Origin: Streptomyces sp. D2-8
Lineage (GTDB): Bacteria > Actinomycetota > Actinomycetes > Streptomycetales > Streptomycetaceae
DNA: 64,000 nt
Direction: 5' to 3'
Assembly (NCBI RefSeq): GCF_023184515.1
Contig: NZ_JAAHBP010000027.1
Location: forward strand, 1 to 64,000
Each line of letters starts with the position of its first letter. Position 1 is the first letter of the stretch. The notes under the pieces are model-generated. The model was not told the origin of the DNA, did not search any database, and saw only the letters and a program-made list of their open reading frames with translations. Position numbers and translations under genes: made by a program. Shown here in pieces: positions 7,858-15,432 of this stretch.

Positions 7858-7932
7858 TTTGCGCCCTCCCTTGCTGCTGAACTCCATGGTGCGCTCGGGG
7901 CTCCAGGGCCGCTCGCCGACCACCGCGAAGTC

Positions 7933-7977
7933 ACTTGACAAGTCAACCTGGCATCCGTAGGAGCTTGCTAAGTCAAC
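7933..7977. promoter_or_regulatory. Putative operators for GntR-2 between the membrane gene and the transfer operon
   Basis: ACTTGACAAGTCAAC (7933-7947, containing palindromic ACTTG/CAAGT) and AAGTCAAC (7970-7977) repeat the inverse of the GTTGACTT element found upstream of the second GntR gene. The pair sits in the divergent promoter region, so one repressor could control both directions. Confidence 0.5.
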
Positions 7978-8017
7978 TTGTCAGGTTGGCAGGTTGATCG
8001 ACTCAGAGGAGAAATCT

Positions 8018-8368
8018 GTGCGTGTGATCCGTATTGACGCCTCGGCCGCCACGATCCTGCTCACCGAAGCGCCGGCGCCGAAGGTGCGTGACCGGCAGAC
8101 CGGTGAGATCGCCAAGGACGCCGTGAGCGGTGAGGCGCTGATGACGGTCGGCGTCGTGTACATCGACGAGGGCGAGTCGTCGCTGCTCCAGGTCACCGTC
8201 CCCGAGAGCGGTGTGACGGACGGACTGACCGTCGGGGCCCCGGTCTCGCTGCCGGGGCTCATCGCCCGGCCGTGGGAGAGCGTCTTCAACGGGCAGCAGC
8301 GGCACGGCATCGCCTACCGGGCGACCGCCGTTGCTCCCGGCGCCTTCCTGATGGAGCAGGCGGGCTGA
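8018..8368 (+). CDS. SCO3933 family regulatory protein
   Basis: 116 aa, beginning at GTG 8018 after AGAGGAGAAA. The opening (VRVIRIDASAATILLTEAPA) and the body resemble the SCO3933 family, small beta-rich proteins encoded just before traSA in Streptomyces AICEs. It is the first gene of the transfer operon and its stop lies 5 bp before the FtsK-like gene. The biochemical role is not established. Confidence 0.7.
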   Translation: MRVIRIDASAATILLTEAPAPKVRDRQTGEIAKDAVSGEALMTVGVVYIDEGESSLLQVTVPESGVTDGLTVGAPVSLPGLIARPWESVFNGQQRHGIAYRATAVAPGAFLMEQAG

Positions 8369-8373
8369 TCGTC

Positions 8374-9747
8374 GTGACCGACCTGGTGACGTGGGCCGAG
8401 CTGGGCGGGTCGCTCGCTGCGATAGGCGGCGCGGCCTACGCCCGGCATGCCCATCCGGCGGCGTACTGGTCCACGGTCGGGCTGCCCGTCTCTGTGGCCC
8501 GGCTGCTGGCCTCCTACACCTCCACCATGGACGCGTGCGGCCTGACGGTCGAGCCGCCCCGGTGGCGTGCCCTGGCCGTCAAGGCCACGACTCGCCGTGA
8601 GGTCCGGCCGGTGCCTCCTCGCCGGGGCATGATCCGGCCCACCTCGACCGGTCTGCGGATTCGGCTGCGGCTGGCTCCGGGCCAGGAACCGGCGGACGTG
8701 GCGGCCTCGGCCGAACGGCTCCGGCACGCCTGGGGCGTTCACGCCGTCTATGTGCGGGACGTCAAGCCCGGCGTCGTGGAACTGCGGCTCGTCGGCTTCG
8801 ACGTCCTGCGGAACGTGCGGATGCCTCGCCGAACCGAAGCTGGTCCGCTCCGCGTGTCGGTGGCTCTGCGGGAGGACGCAACCGCCTTCGTACGGGACTA
8901 CCGGGCCGTACCCCACGAACTCGTGCTCGGCGCCACGCTGTCCGGCAAGTCCATGTTCCTGCGGAACCTGCTCGCCGGGCTGGCCGCTCAGCCGGTGGTC
9001 CTAGTCGGGATCGACTGCAAGCGCGGTGTGGAGCTTGCGCCGTTCGCTCCCCGGCTTTCGGCGCTGGCGACCGACCCGGAGCAGGCGGCCGAGCTGCTGC
9101 CCGTGCTCGTCAAGGAAATGGAGGACCGATATGACCTGATCAAGGCGCGGCAGGGCGTCGCCCCTGGTACCCCGGATGAGCTGATCACCTCGGACGTCTG
9201 GGGCCTGCCGGAGGACGAACGCCCGGCTCCCATCGTGCTGTTCGTCGACGAAGTGGCGGAACTCTTCCTCGTCGCCACAAGGAAGGAGGAGGAGCGACGG
9301 GACGAGATGGTCACCCAGCTCATCCGGCTCGCCCAGCTCGGCCGTGCGGCCGGCATCTACCTGGAGGTCTGCGGGCAGCGCTTCGGGGCCGAGCTGGGCA
9401 AGGGAGCGACCATGCTCCGGGCTCAGCTCACCGGCCGTGTCTGCCATCGGGTGAACGACGAAGCGTCCGCGAAGATGGCGCTCGGTGACATCGCCCCTGA
9501 GGCTGTCGTGGCCTCCTGCGCCATCGCCGCCGAGTTGCCCGGCCTCGCCATCGTCGGCGACACGTCCGGCGGCTGGTCCCGCATCCGCACCCCTCACCTG
9601 TCCCTCGCCGACGCTGCGGCCACCTGCCGCGAGACGGCACACCTCGCCCCGGACGTTCCGGCGCTCGCACCGTTCCGCCCCTACGCCCCTCCCGTGCCGG
9701 TGAAGGAGTCCGGCCCCCTGGCCACTCCTCAGCCGATCACCGAGTAA
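8374..9747 (+). CDS. traSA: FtsK/SpoIIIE-type DNA translocase, conjugal transfer protein (TraSA-like)
   Basis: 457 aa with one FtsK/SpoIIIE motor: Walker A GATLSGKS at about residue 186 and Walker B VLFVDEVAEL at about 290. AICEs and Streptomyces plasmids transfer double-stranded DNA with a single hexameric FtsK-like pump, and this is that protein. It has a hydrophobic N-terminal stretch but no long integral domain. GTG 8374 was chosen because it starts 5 bp after the upstream stop; a longer reading frame upstream overlaps that gene and is not credible. Followed by spread genes. Confidence 0.9.
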   Translation: MTDLVTWAELGGSLAAIGGAAYARHAHPAAYWSTVGLPVSVARLLASYTSTMDACGLTVEPPRWRALAVKATTRREVRPVPPRRGMIRPTSTGLRIRLRLAPGQEPADVAASAERLRHAWGVHAVYVRDVKPGVVELRLVGFDVLRNVRMPRRTEAGPLRVSVALREDATAFVRDYRAVPHELVLGATLSGKSMFLRNLLAGLAAQPVVLVGIDCKRGVELAPFAPRLSALATDPEQAAELLPVLVKEMEDRYDLIKARQGVAPGTPDELITSDVWGLPEDERPAPIVLFVDEVAELFLVATRKEEERRDEMVTQLIRLAQLGRAAGIYLEVCGQRFGAELGKGATMLRAQLTGRVCHRVNDEASAKMALGDIAPEAVVASCAIAAELPGLAIVGDTSGGWSRIRTPHLSLADAAATCRETAHLAPDVPALAPFRPYAPPVPVKESGPLATPQPITE

Positions 9748-9827
9748 CCAACCCGCTCCCACGGTCGGCGCGGCCGTCCCGCGCCAAGTCCCTACCCCAC
9801 CCATGCCCGGAACTGGAAGGAGTGGCC

Positions 9828-10484
9828 GTGCGCGCCCTGCCCGTCCGCGTGGACGCCGTGCTCGTTCAAGCGGTGATCGCCGCCGCGCTGTCCTTCGCTC
9901 ACCTGCATGACCTGGCGCTCGCTGCCGGACAGGACGGCTGGAAGGCGTGGGCCTATCCGGTCTCCGTCGACCTGCTGTTGGTGGCGGCCTGGCGGCGCCT
10001 GCGCTCCGGTGAGTCGAAGACGGCCGGGTGGTGCTGGTTCCTCGTCGCACTGACGGCGTCCCTCGGCGCCAACGTCGCCACCGCCGGTCTGCTCGACCTG
10101 GAGAACGTACCGGCCTGGCTCCGCATCCTCGTCGCCGGTTGGCCCGCGGTCGCCTTCCTCGGCGGCACGCTGCTCGCTCACGGAGCAGCGCATCCCAGCG
10201 CGGACCCGGCGACGGCACCGGAACCACCTTCGACGGCACAGGCGCCAGGACCGACCGCCGCAGACATCGAGCCGCCCACGGCTGCGCCCGAACTGCCAGC
10301 CACCGCGCCGGAGTCGGCTTCGCCGCCTCCATCCCCGGTACCGCCCGCGCTCGTCACCCTCGCCCGCAAGGTCGCCGACGAACACCGCGCCCGGACCGGG
10401 ACCGACATCGACACCTCGACCCTTCGCGCCCGGCTCGGTGTGCCCATGCCGCTCGCCGAAGCCATCACCACCCAACTCACCTGA
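9828..10484 (+). CDS. DUF2637 domain membrane protein (SpdB-like)
   Basis: 218 aa. About four hydrophobic segments in the first ~120 residues (LVQAVIAAALSFAHLHDLAL and others) match the DUF2637 family found beside tra genes in actinobacterial plasmids. A Pro/Ala-rich linker and a ~50-residue helical C-terminal domain follow. GTG 9828 lies 6 bp after GGAAGGA. Spd proteins help distribute the element within recipient mycelium; this role is by context. Confidence 0.7.
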   Translation: MRALPVRVDAVLVQAVIAAALSFAHLHDLALAAGQDGWKAWAYPVSVDLLLVAAWRRLRSGESKTAGWCWFLVALTASLGANVATAGLLDLENVPAWLRILVAGWPAVAFLGGTLLAHGAAHPSADPATAPEPPSTAQAPGPTAADIEPPTAAPELPATAPESASPPPSPVPPALVTLARKVADEHRARTGTDIDTSTLRARLGVPMPLAEAITTQLT

Positions 10485-10502
10485 CCCGGAGGAGTCTCCC
10501 CC

Positions 10503-10694
10503 TTGCGCCCGTCCACGCTCCGCGCGCTGAAGCGCGCCGCCGAGCTGACCCGACAGAACCGCCTGACCGAAGCCGTGCTGATCGCAGAGCCGGTCATCCT
10601 CGCCGCCGACAGCTACGAGGGCGACGAGATCTTGCGCTGGCTGGCCGACCACGTCACCGACTTCACCGGCGAGACCGACAAGGAGATCCCCTGA
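10503..10694 (+). CDS. Small AICE protein, helical
   Basis: 63 aa beginning at TTG 10503, eight bases after GGAGGAG. Charged and helical (LRALKRAAELTRQNRLTEAV), without cysteines or membrane segments. Its stop overlaps the ATG of the next gene, so the two are translationally coupled in the spread operon. Not assignable to a characterised family. Confidence 0.6.
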   Translation: MRPSTLRALKRAAELTRQNRLTEAVLIAEPVILAADSYEGDEILRWLADHVTDFTGETDKEIP

Positions 10695-10885
10695 TGTCCG
10701 CCAACCGCCGTTTCCGCCGCGTCGTCCGCATCGGCCCCGTCCAGGTCGCCACCTACTACGACGGCCGGGGCCGCGAGAAGCACACCGCCGCCTGCACCGC
10801 TCCGCGGTGCGGCTTCTCCACCGACTACGACAGTCGCGCCGCCGCCGAGCTGGCCGCGCGCACCCACCGCTGCCGCGTCCGCTGA
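10694..10885 (+). CDS. Mobile element transfer protein (small, CxxxxC...HxC)
   Basis: 63 aa. Basic N-terminus, then CTAPRCGF and a C-terminal HRCR, a possible zinc-binding set (two Cys, one His, one Cys). It resembles the short proteins annotated as mobile element transfer proteins in Streptomyces AICEs. The ATG overlaps the upstream TGA by one base. Likely involved in spread or plasmid maintenance; mechanism unknown. Confidence 0.65.
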   Translation: MSANRRFRRVVRIGPVQVATYYDGRGREKHTAACTAPRCGFSTDYDSRAAAELAARTHRCRVR

Positions 10886-10894
10886 GGAGCTCCC

Positions 10895-11089
10895 GTGACC
10901 GTCTCGCTGCCGCTCGTCTTCGTCCTGGGCGTCATCGCCTGGGCCGCGATCAAGTTCCTCGGCATCCGCCTCTGGGTCGCCGTCGTGATCGCGCTGTTCG
11001 GCTTCTGGCTCTCACACACCATCCTCGCCCCGGCCATCGAGTCCGGCACCCGCTCCGGGGTCGACGTCGTCAACGGCACCCACGAATGA
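10895..11089 (+). CDS. Small integral membrane protein of the spread operon
   Basis: 64 aa from GTG 10895 after GAGGAG. Two hydrophobic segments (LPLVFVLGVIAWAAIKFLGI and LWVAVVIALFGFWLSHTIL) fill most of the protein. It lies between the transfer-protein gene and spdD, where pSAM2-type elements carry Spd genes. Specific role inferred only from position. Confidence 0.6.
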   Translation: MTVSLPLVFVLGVIAWAAIKFLGIRLWVAVVIALFGFWLSHTILAPAIESGTRSGVDVVNGTHE

Positions 11090-11115
11090 CACCACGACCG
11101 ACAAGGAGTCCCGCG

Positions 11116-11373
11116 ATGTTCCGCCCCAAGCTGCCCGACACCCCGCACGTCCCGAGCATCACCACCCACATCCCGCAGGACCACGCCCCGGCTCCCTCCG
11201 CCGGCCGCTCCGTCGCCCCGTTCGTGGGGGTCGGCGCCGGTGCGGTGGCCGCCGTAGTGGTCGTCGGCGTCGTCCTCACCGCGCTCCTGGCGGCGGTCGC
11301 CGTCTCGGCCGTGTCCGTGGCCATCGCCGCCGTGGTCCTGCGCTCCCTCGTCACCGGCGCGAACAAGCACTGA
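11116..11373 (+). CDS. spdD: SpdD-like spread protein
   Basis: 85 aa: a proline/histidine-rich N-terminal segment (PDTPHVPSITTHIPQDHAP), then an Ala/Val-rich double hydrophobic stretch (GAGAVAAVVVVGVVLTALLA) and a short basic tail. This layout matches SpdD proteins of Streptomyces mobile elements, membrane proteins needed for intramycelial spread. It is the last spread gene before the replication initiator. Confidence 0.7.
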   Translation: MFRPKLPDTPHVPSITTHIPQDHAPAPSAGRSVAPFVGVGAGAVAAVVVVGVVLTALLAAVAVSAVSVAIAAVVLRSLVTGANKH

Positions 11374-11503
11374 CCGGCCGCCGGGGCGGCAAACGCCGCC
11401 AAGCATCCCGCCGCCCCGGGGCCGTCCCTCCCAACCGCCGAAACAGCCGAAAGGAAGACCCATCATCACCCGGCAGACTCCGCCCCCGCTGGCGGAACTC
11501 TCC

Positions 11504-12805
11504 ATGCTGGCCTCCCTCGGCACCATGCCCGAGCTGGCCCGCCAACTCTCCGGCCTGGGCGGCTGCACCAACCCCGTGCGCCTCGACGGCCACCGCACCG
11601 AGTACGCGGTCGACCGGACGACCGGAGAGATCGGGCGCGTCCTCCACCACCTCGACTCGTCCTCCCTGCCCGCCGGAAGTCTCCTCGTCCGCTGCAACAA
11701 CCGCCGTGCCACCCGCTGCGCGGCCTGCGCGGAGGTCTACCGCCGCGACACCTTCCACCTGATCACCGCCGGACTCCGCGGCGGCAAGGGCACCGCCGAA
11801 CAGGTCGGCACGCACCCTCGCGTGTTCGCCACCTTCACCGCGCCGAGCTTCGGCCCGGTCCACAACCGCCCCTCCAGCGGGCGGCCCTGCCGCTGCGGTA
11901 CCCGGCACGACGACACAGACCCGGCCCTCGGCACGCCCCTCGATCCGGACACGTACGACTACGAAGCGGCCGTGCTCTGGAACGCCCACGCAGGCTCCCT
12001 CTGGCGGCGATTCTCGATCTACCTGCGCCGTGAGATCGCCAAGCGCGCCGGACTCACCCAACGCGCGTTTCGGCATCACGCGCGCGTCTCCTTCGCCAAG
12101 GTCGCCGAGTACCAGAAGCGGGGCGCTGTCCACTTCCACGCGGTCATCCGCCTCGACGGCCCGGAGGGTGGCGACACGGCTCCTCCGGCCTGGGCGTCCG
12201 CCGAGCTGCTGACCGACGCGATCCGTGCCGCAGCCACCGCCACACGCGTCAATGGACCGCACGTCGACGGCCGTGCCCACACCTTCGCCTTCGGCAGCCA
12301 GCTCGACGTGCGCACCATCCGCTCCGCCGACTTCGACGGCGGCCAGGAGCTGACCGAACGGACCGTAGCCGCGTACATCGCCAAGTACGCCACCAAGGGC
12401 GCCGAGACAGCGACCGGCACCCTGGACCGGCCGATCCGCTTCCTCGCCGAACTGGCACAGGCCCGGATCACCGACCACGCCCGCCGCATGATCCGAACCG
12501 CCTGGACCCTCGGCGCACGCAAGGACCTCGAACACCTCCGCCTGCGCGCCTGGGCCCACATGCTCGGCTTCCGCGGCCACTTCTCCACCAAGTCCCGCCG
12601 CTACTCCACCACCCTCGGCGCTCTCCGTAACGCCCGCGCCGCATGGCGCCGCGCCCAAGCCGCCACGGCCGCTCCCCAGGACGGCGAAACCACGCTCGTC
12701 CTCGCCCACTGGGTCTTCGCCGGAACCGGCCTCAGCACCGGTGAGCAATGGCTGGCCGCATCCCTCGAACCCGCCCCCGGAACGGAAGGAGAGCCCACTA
12801 CATGA
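11504..12805 (+). CDS. repSA: Replication initiator protein, RepSA-type rolling-circle (HUH)
   Basis: 433 aa. The HUH metal-binding motif is GAVHFHAVIR at about residue 210 and the catalytic tyrosine motif is YIAKYATK at about 291, as in RepSA of pSAM2. Several cysteines near residues 67-74 and 127-129 may bind zinc. It nicks the double-strand origin for rolling-circle replication before transfer. The reading frame is open upstream to an AAGGAAG at 11451, but the triplets 5-8 bp after it are ATC (11462-11467); ATG 11504 has no good ribosome site. The real start may therefore be non-canonical, about 14 residues earlier. Confidence 0.85.
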   Translation: MLASLGTMPELARQLSGLGGCTNPVRLDGHRTEYAVDRTTGEIGRVLHHLDSSSLPAGSLLVRCNNRRATRCAACAEVYRRDTFHLITAGLRGGKGTAEQVGTHPRVFATFTAPSFGPVHNRPSSGRPCRCGTRHDDTDPALGTPLDPDTYDYEAAVLWNAHAGSLWRRFSIYLRREIAKRAGLTQRAFRHHARVSFAKVAEYQKRGAVHFHAVIRLDGPEGGDTAPPAWASAELLTDAIRAAATATRVNGPHVDGRAHTFAFGSQLDVRTIRSADFDGGQELTERTVAAYIAKYATKGAETATGTLDRPIRFLAELAQARITDHARRMIRTAWTLGARKDLEHLRLRAWAHMLGFRGHFSTKSRRYSTTLGALRNARAAWRRAQAATAAPQDGETTLVLAHWVFAGTGLSTGEQWLAASLEPAPGTEGEPTT

Positions 12806-13014
12806 ACGACCGGTACCTGTCCGTCGACCAGGTCGCCGAGCTGCTCGGTACGACTCCCCGCTTCCCCCGGCGGCTCATCGAGGAACGGCGCATCCGGTAC
12901 GTGAAGGTCGGCCGGCATGTGCGCATCCCGGAGAGCGCCATCGAGGAGTTCGTTCGGTCCAGGACCGTCGAGCCGGTCAAGCCTCGTCGCGCCGCACTTC
13001 GGAGGGCTGCCTAA
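12802..13014 (+). CDS. xis: Excisionase / HTH DNA-binding protein (Xis)
   Basis: 70 aa with a MerR-like winged helix typical of excisionases: YLSVDQVAELLGT, then RRIRYVKVGRHVRIPESAIE. Its ATG overlaps the repSA stop (ATGA) and its own stop overlaps the integrase ATG, giving the repSA-xis-int operon of pSAM2-type elements. Xis directs the integrase towards excision. Confidence 0.85.
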   Translation: MNDRYLSVDQVAELLGTTPRFPRRLIEERRIRYVKVGRHVRIPESAIEEFVRSRTVEPVKPRRAALRRAA

Positions 13015-14180
13015 TGGCGAACAAGAAGGGGAGGCGTCGCCGCTTCGGTGCGGTGCGGCAGTACAGGTCCGGCCGCTGGACCGCGTCATATCTCGGGCCC
13101 AACGGTGAGCGCATTCGCGCGGAGGATACCTTCGACACCAAGAAGGACGCCGAGATCTGGCTCTCCCAGGTAGAGGCGGACCTCAGCCGCGGGGACTGGC
13201 GCGCCCCGGACGCCGGAGCCGTCAACTTCCGCGTGTATGCCGAGAAGTGGGTCGAGGAGCGGGAGCTGTCCGTCCGTACCGACGACCTGTACAAGCATCT
13301 CCTTCGCCTGTACATCCTCCCGACCTTCGGCCCGCTCGACCTGGACGAGGTCACCGCTCCCCGAGTCCGCGAGTGGCGAGCCGAGCGACTCCGCACCACC
13401 GGAGCCAAGACAGCCGTAGCCAAGGCGTATCGCCTCCTCAAGGCCATCCTGGAGACGGCCGTGGACGACGACCTGATCAGTCGCAATCCGTGCCGCATCA
13501 AGGGCGCGGGCAAGGAGTCGGCCGCCGAACGTCGTATCGCCACCGTCGCCCAGGTCGACGCTCTCGCCGATGCGATCGGCATCCGCTGGCGCCTCATGGT
13601 CTACCTGGGCGCGTACGGTCCGATGCGACCGGAGGAGCTGGCCGGCCTTCGCCGCCGAGACGTCGACCTGGACAACCTCGTCATCCGCGTCCGCGTGGCC
13701 GAGCCCGAGCGGACGAACGGCAGACGCGCTCCCGGCGAGACCAAATCCGATGCGGGCATTCGCACGGTCGTCCTCCCGGCCTTCCTGCACAAGGAGGTGA
13801 AGCGGCACCTGTCTTGGTACGCGGAGAAGGGACCCGAAGGCCTGTTATTCGTGGGGGAGAAGGGCGCGCCCTTCCGGCGTACCTCCTTCGGCCGGAAGTG
13901 GCGCCGCGCTCGCACGGTCGCCGGTCTCCCGGACGGCTTCCGCTTCTACGACCTCCGGCACACCGGGCATACCCTTTCGACCCGCTCCGGCGCCACCCTC
14001 AAGGACACGATGGTCCGTGCCGGGCAATCCTCCGAGAAGGCCGCGCTGATCTACCAGCACTCCGACGAGGAGCGGCAGCGGGAGGTGGCCGCCGGGCTCG
14101 ACGACCTGGTGCGCGCCGAGCGTGCGAAGTGCCACAAGGACGACCACGCGCGCCACAGCGAGGAGGCTGCCGGGGGCTAA
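13014..14180 (+). CDS. int: Site-specific tyrosine integrase of the AICE
   Basis: 388 aa. An AP2-like N-terminal arm-binding region and a SAM-like core-binding domain (~65-150) precede the catalytic domain. Active-site residues: Arg in GPMRPEELAGL (~205), Lys in TKSDAGIR, DLRH at ~315 and Tyr in LIYQHS (~347). The usual HxLRH appears here as YDLRH, as in many actinobacterial integrases. Coupled to xis by overlapping stop/start and facing the tRNA-Gly 3' end, its attachment site. Confidence 0.92.
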   Translation: MANKKGRRRRFGAVRQYRSGRWTASYLGPNGERIRAEDTFDTKKDAEIWLSQVEADLSRGDWRAPDAGAVNFRVYAEKWVEERELSVRTDDLYKHLLRLYILPTFGPLDLDEVTAPRVREWRAERLRTTGAKTAVAKAYRLLKAILETAVDDDLISRNPCRIKGAGKESAAERRIATVAQVDALADAIGIRWRLMVYLGAYGPMRPEELAGLRRRDVDLDNLVIRVRVAEPERTNGRRAPGETKSDAGIRTVVLPAFLHKEVKRHLSWYAEKGPEGLLFVGEKGAPFRRTSFGRKWRRARTVAGLPDGFRFYDLRHTGHTLSTRSGATLKDTMVRAGQSSEKAALIYQHSDEERQREVAAGLDDLVRAERAKCHKDDHARHSEEAAGG

Positions 14181-14227
14181 TGGTGCGGTTGTGGTGCGGG
14201 ACCGGCTTACCGGTCTAGACAACAAAG

Positions 14228-14254
14228 AACCCCCGGGCATCTGACCTGGGGGTT
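14228..14254. terminator. Hairpin terminator between int and tRNA-Gly
   Basis: Ten-base stem: AACCCCCGGG pairing with CCTGGGGGTT (one G-T pair), loop CATCTGA, then T residues. A second small hairpin (GACCGG-CTTA-CCGGTC) lies at 14200-14215. It can serve both convergent transcripts. Confidence 0.7.
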
Positions 14255-14259
14255 TCACA

Positions 14260-14305
14260 TGGAGCGGGTGACGAGAATCGAACTCGCGCTCTCAGCTTGG
14301 GAAGC
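14260..14305. other. Predicted attachment site attR (tRNA-Gly 3' half)
   Basis: AICE integrases recombine at the anticodon-to-3' end portion of tRNA genes. The orientation and closeness of int place attR here. No direct repeat of this segment was found elsewhere in the window, so the core length cannot be defined. Confidence 0.5.
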
Positions 14306-14333
14306 TGATGTTCTACCATTAAACTACACCCGC
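14260..14333 (-). tRNA. tRNA-Gly (anticodon CCC)
   Basis: On the minus strand the cloverleaf is complete: acceptor stem GCGGGTG/CACCCGC, D-arm with AGTTTAATGGT, anticodon stem TCAGC/GCTGA enclosing TTCCCAA (anticodon CCC), and T-arm with GTTCGATTC. A 3' CCA is encoded. The 3' half faces the integrase gene and is the expected AICE attachment site, so tRNA integrity is preserved after integration. Confidence 0.93.
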
Positions 14334-14604
14334 GTAAGACGCCGACGGAGTCGGTGTCCGAACGGTCGCCACTTTACCTCATGCCAGGCCCCAGGTGTTC
14401 GCGCCGCGGGGCCTGAGGGTGTTGCAGGGGAGTGATGCGGCTGCGGGGCGCCGGAGTTGGGGCGTACGGTGGGGGCGTCGGCGAGGGTCCGGGCGGGACC
14501 GGAGTGCCGCCTGGAGGGTCGTCCCTTTGATCCCGTACTGTGGCTTTTGTCGTCAGGCAAGCAGCAGCCAGACGCGGCTCTTGGGGAAGGGACTCTTGGA
14601 CTTG

Positions 14605-14763
14605 ATGGAGCGCACCGTCGTCCGTTGTGCCGATGGGCACGTGTTCACCACCGCTTCGTTCCCGATGCAGCAGGCCGAGCGGCTCGGTCCCGGGCGGCTG
14701 CTTCGGTGCCCGCGATGCGCGCGGCTCCGGAGCGTGGTGCCCGTCAGCTATCAGAAGCGGTAG
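14605..14763 (+). CDS. Small zinc-ribbon-like protein
   Basis: 52 aa: MERTVVRCADGHVFTT, then LLRCPRCARLRSVVPV. A Cys-x4-His and a Cys-x2-Cys could bind one zinc ion. Similar short proteins are common in Streptomyces genomes without assigned function. ATG 14605 was chosen because conservation starts at MERTVV; the frame is open upstream. A 12-bp perfect hairpin 36 bp downstream probably ends the transcript. Confidence 0.6.
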   Translation: MERTVVRCADGHVFTTASFPMQQAERLGPGRLLRCPRCARLRSVVPVSYQKR

Positions 14764-14798
14764 CAGCGGTAACGGACAAAGCAATAGGTATCAGGTAC

Positions 14799-14841
14799 AA
14801 GGCGCGCGGAGACGTCCGGTTGTGGTCGCTCCGCGCGCCTT
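14799..14841. terminator. Perfect 12-bp inverted repeat upstream of dcd
   Basis: AAGGCGCGCGGA and TCCGCGCGCCTT form a perfect 12-bp stem with a 19-base loop. It can terminate the zinc-ribbon gene's transcript. The distal arm ends 4 bp before the likely dcd -10 box, so it lies upstream of the dcd transcript rather than within it. Confidence 0.6.
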
Positions 14842-14844
14842 GCG

Positions 14845-14857
14845 TATCCTCGGGGCG
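14845..14857 (+). promoter_or_regulatory. dcd promoter -10 with leaderless start
   Basis: TATCCT (14845-14850) is followed by six bases and then the GTG start codon at 14857, and there is no ribosome-binding site. This spacing puts transcription initiation at the start codon itself, implying a leaderless mRNA, common in actinobacteria. Confidence 0.5.
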
Positions 14858-15432
14858 TGCTTCTCTCAGACAAAGACATCCGGGCCGAGATCGATGCAGG
14901 GCGGGTGCGGATCGACCCGTACGACGAATCGATGGTGCAGCCGTCGAGCATCGATGTGCGCCTCGACCGATACTTCCGGGTGTTCGAGAATCACCGGTAC
15001 CCCCACATCGATCCCGCCATCGAGCAGTCCGACCTGACCCGGCTCGTGGAGCCGGAGGGCGACGAGCCGTTCATCCTGCACCCCGGGGAGTTCGTCCTCG
15101 CCAGCACGTACGAGGTCATCTCCCTGCCCGACGATCTCGCCTCCCGGCTGGAGGGCAAGAGCTCGCTGGGACGTCTGGGGCTGGTGACGCACTCCACCGC
15201 CGGGTTCATCGACCCCGGGTTCAGCGGGCACGTGACCCTCGAGCTGTCCAACCTCGCCACCCTGCCCATCAAGCTCTGGCCGGGGATGAAGATCGGGCAG
15301 CTGTGCATGTTCAAGCTCAGCTCGCCCGCCGACTTCCCGTACGGGAGCGAGAGGTACGGGTCCCGGTACCAGGGGCAGCGCGGGCCGACGGCCTCCCGGT
15401 CCTTCCTCAACTTCCATCGGACCCAGGTGTGA
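14857..15432 (+). CDS. dcd: dCTP deaminase
   Basis: 191 aa, full family length. Conserved motifs are visible: QPSSIDVRL near residue 29, LEGKSSLGRLGL with the catalytic HSTAGFIDPGF near 112-128, and the C-terminal YQGQRGPT. It deaminates dCTP to dUTP for dTTP synthesis. The start codon follows a -10 box with no leader. Its TGA overlaps the GTG of the downstream phosphoribosyltransferase gene. Confidence 0.95.
   Translation: MLLSDKDIRAEIDAGRVRIDPYDESMVQPSSIDVRLDRYFRVFENHRYPHIDPAIEQSDLTRLVEPEGDEPFILHPGEFVLASTYEVISLPDDLASRLEGKSSLGRLGLVTHSTAGFIDPGFSGHVTLELSNLATLPIKLWPGMKIGQLCMFKLSSPADFPYGSERYGSRYQGQRGPTASRSFLNFHRTQV

Larger units (their letters stand above)
1..14305. mobile_element. AICE (pSAM2-like integrative conjugative element), right part
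   Basis: A contiguous block carries the standard AICE modules: regulation (two GntR repressors), conjugation (FtsK/TraSA-like ATPase), spread (SpdD and small membrane proteins), rolling-circle replication (RepSA-like) and site-specific recombination (Xis, tyrosine integrase). The integrase gene ends about 80 bp from the 3' end of a tRNA-Gly gene, which is where AICEs integrate, so the right attachment site should lie in 14260-14305. I found no second copy of the tRNA 3' end to the left, so the element probably runs past position 1 and the NACHT gene is likely cargo. The left limit is inferred, not seen. Confidence 0.8.
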
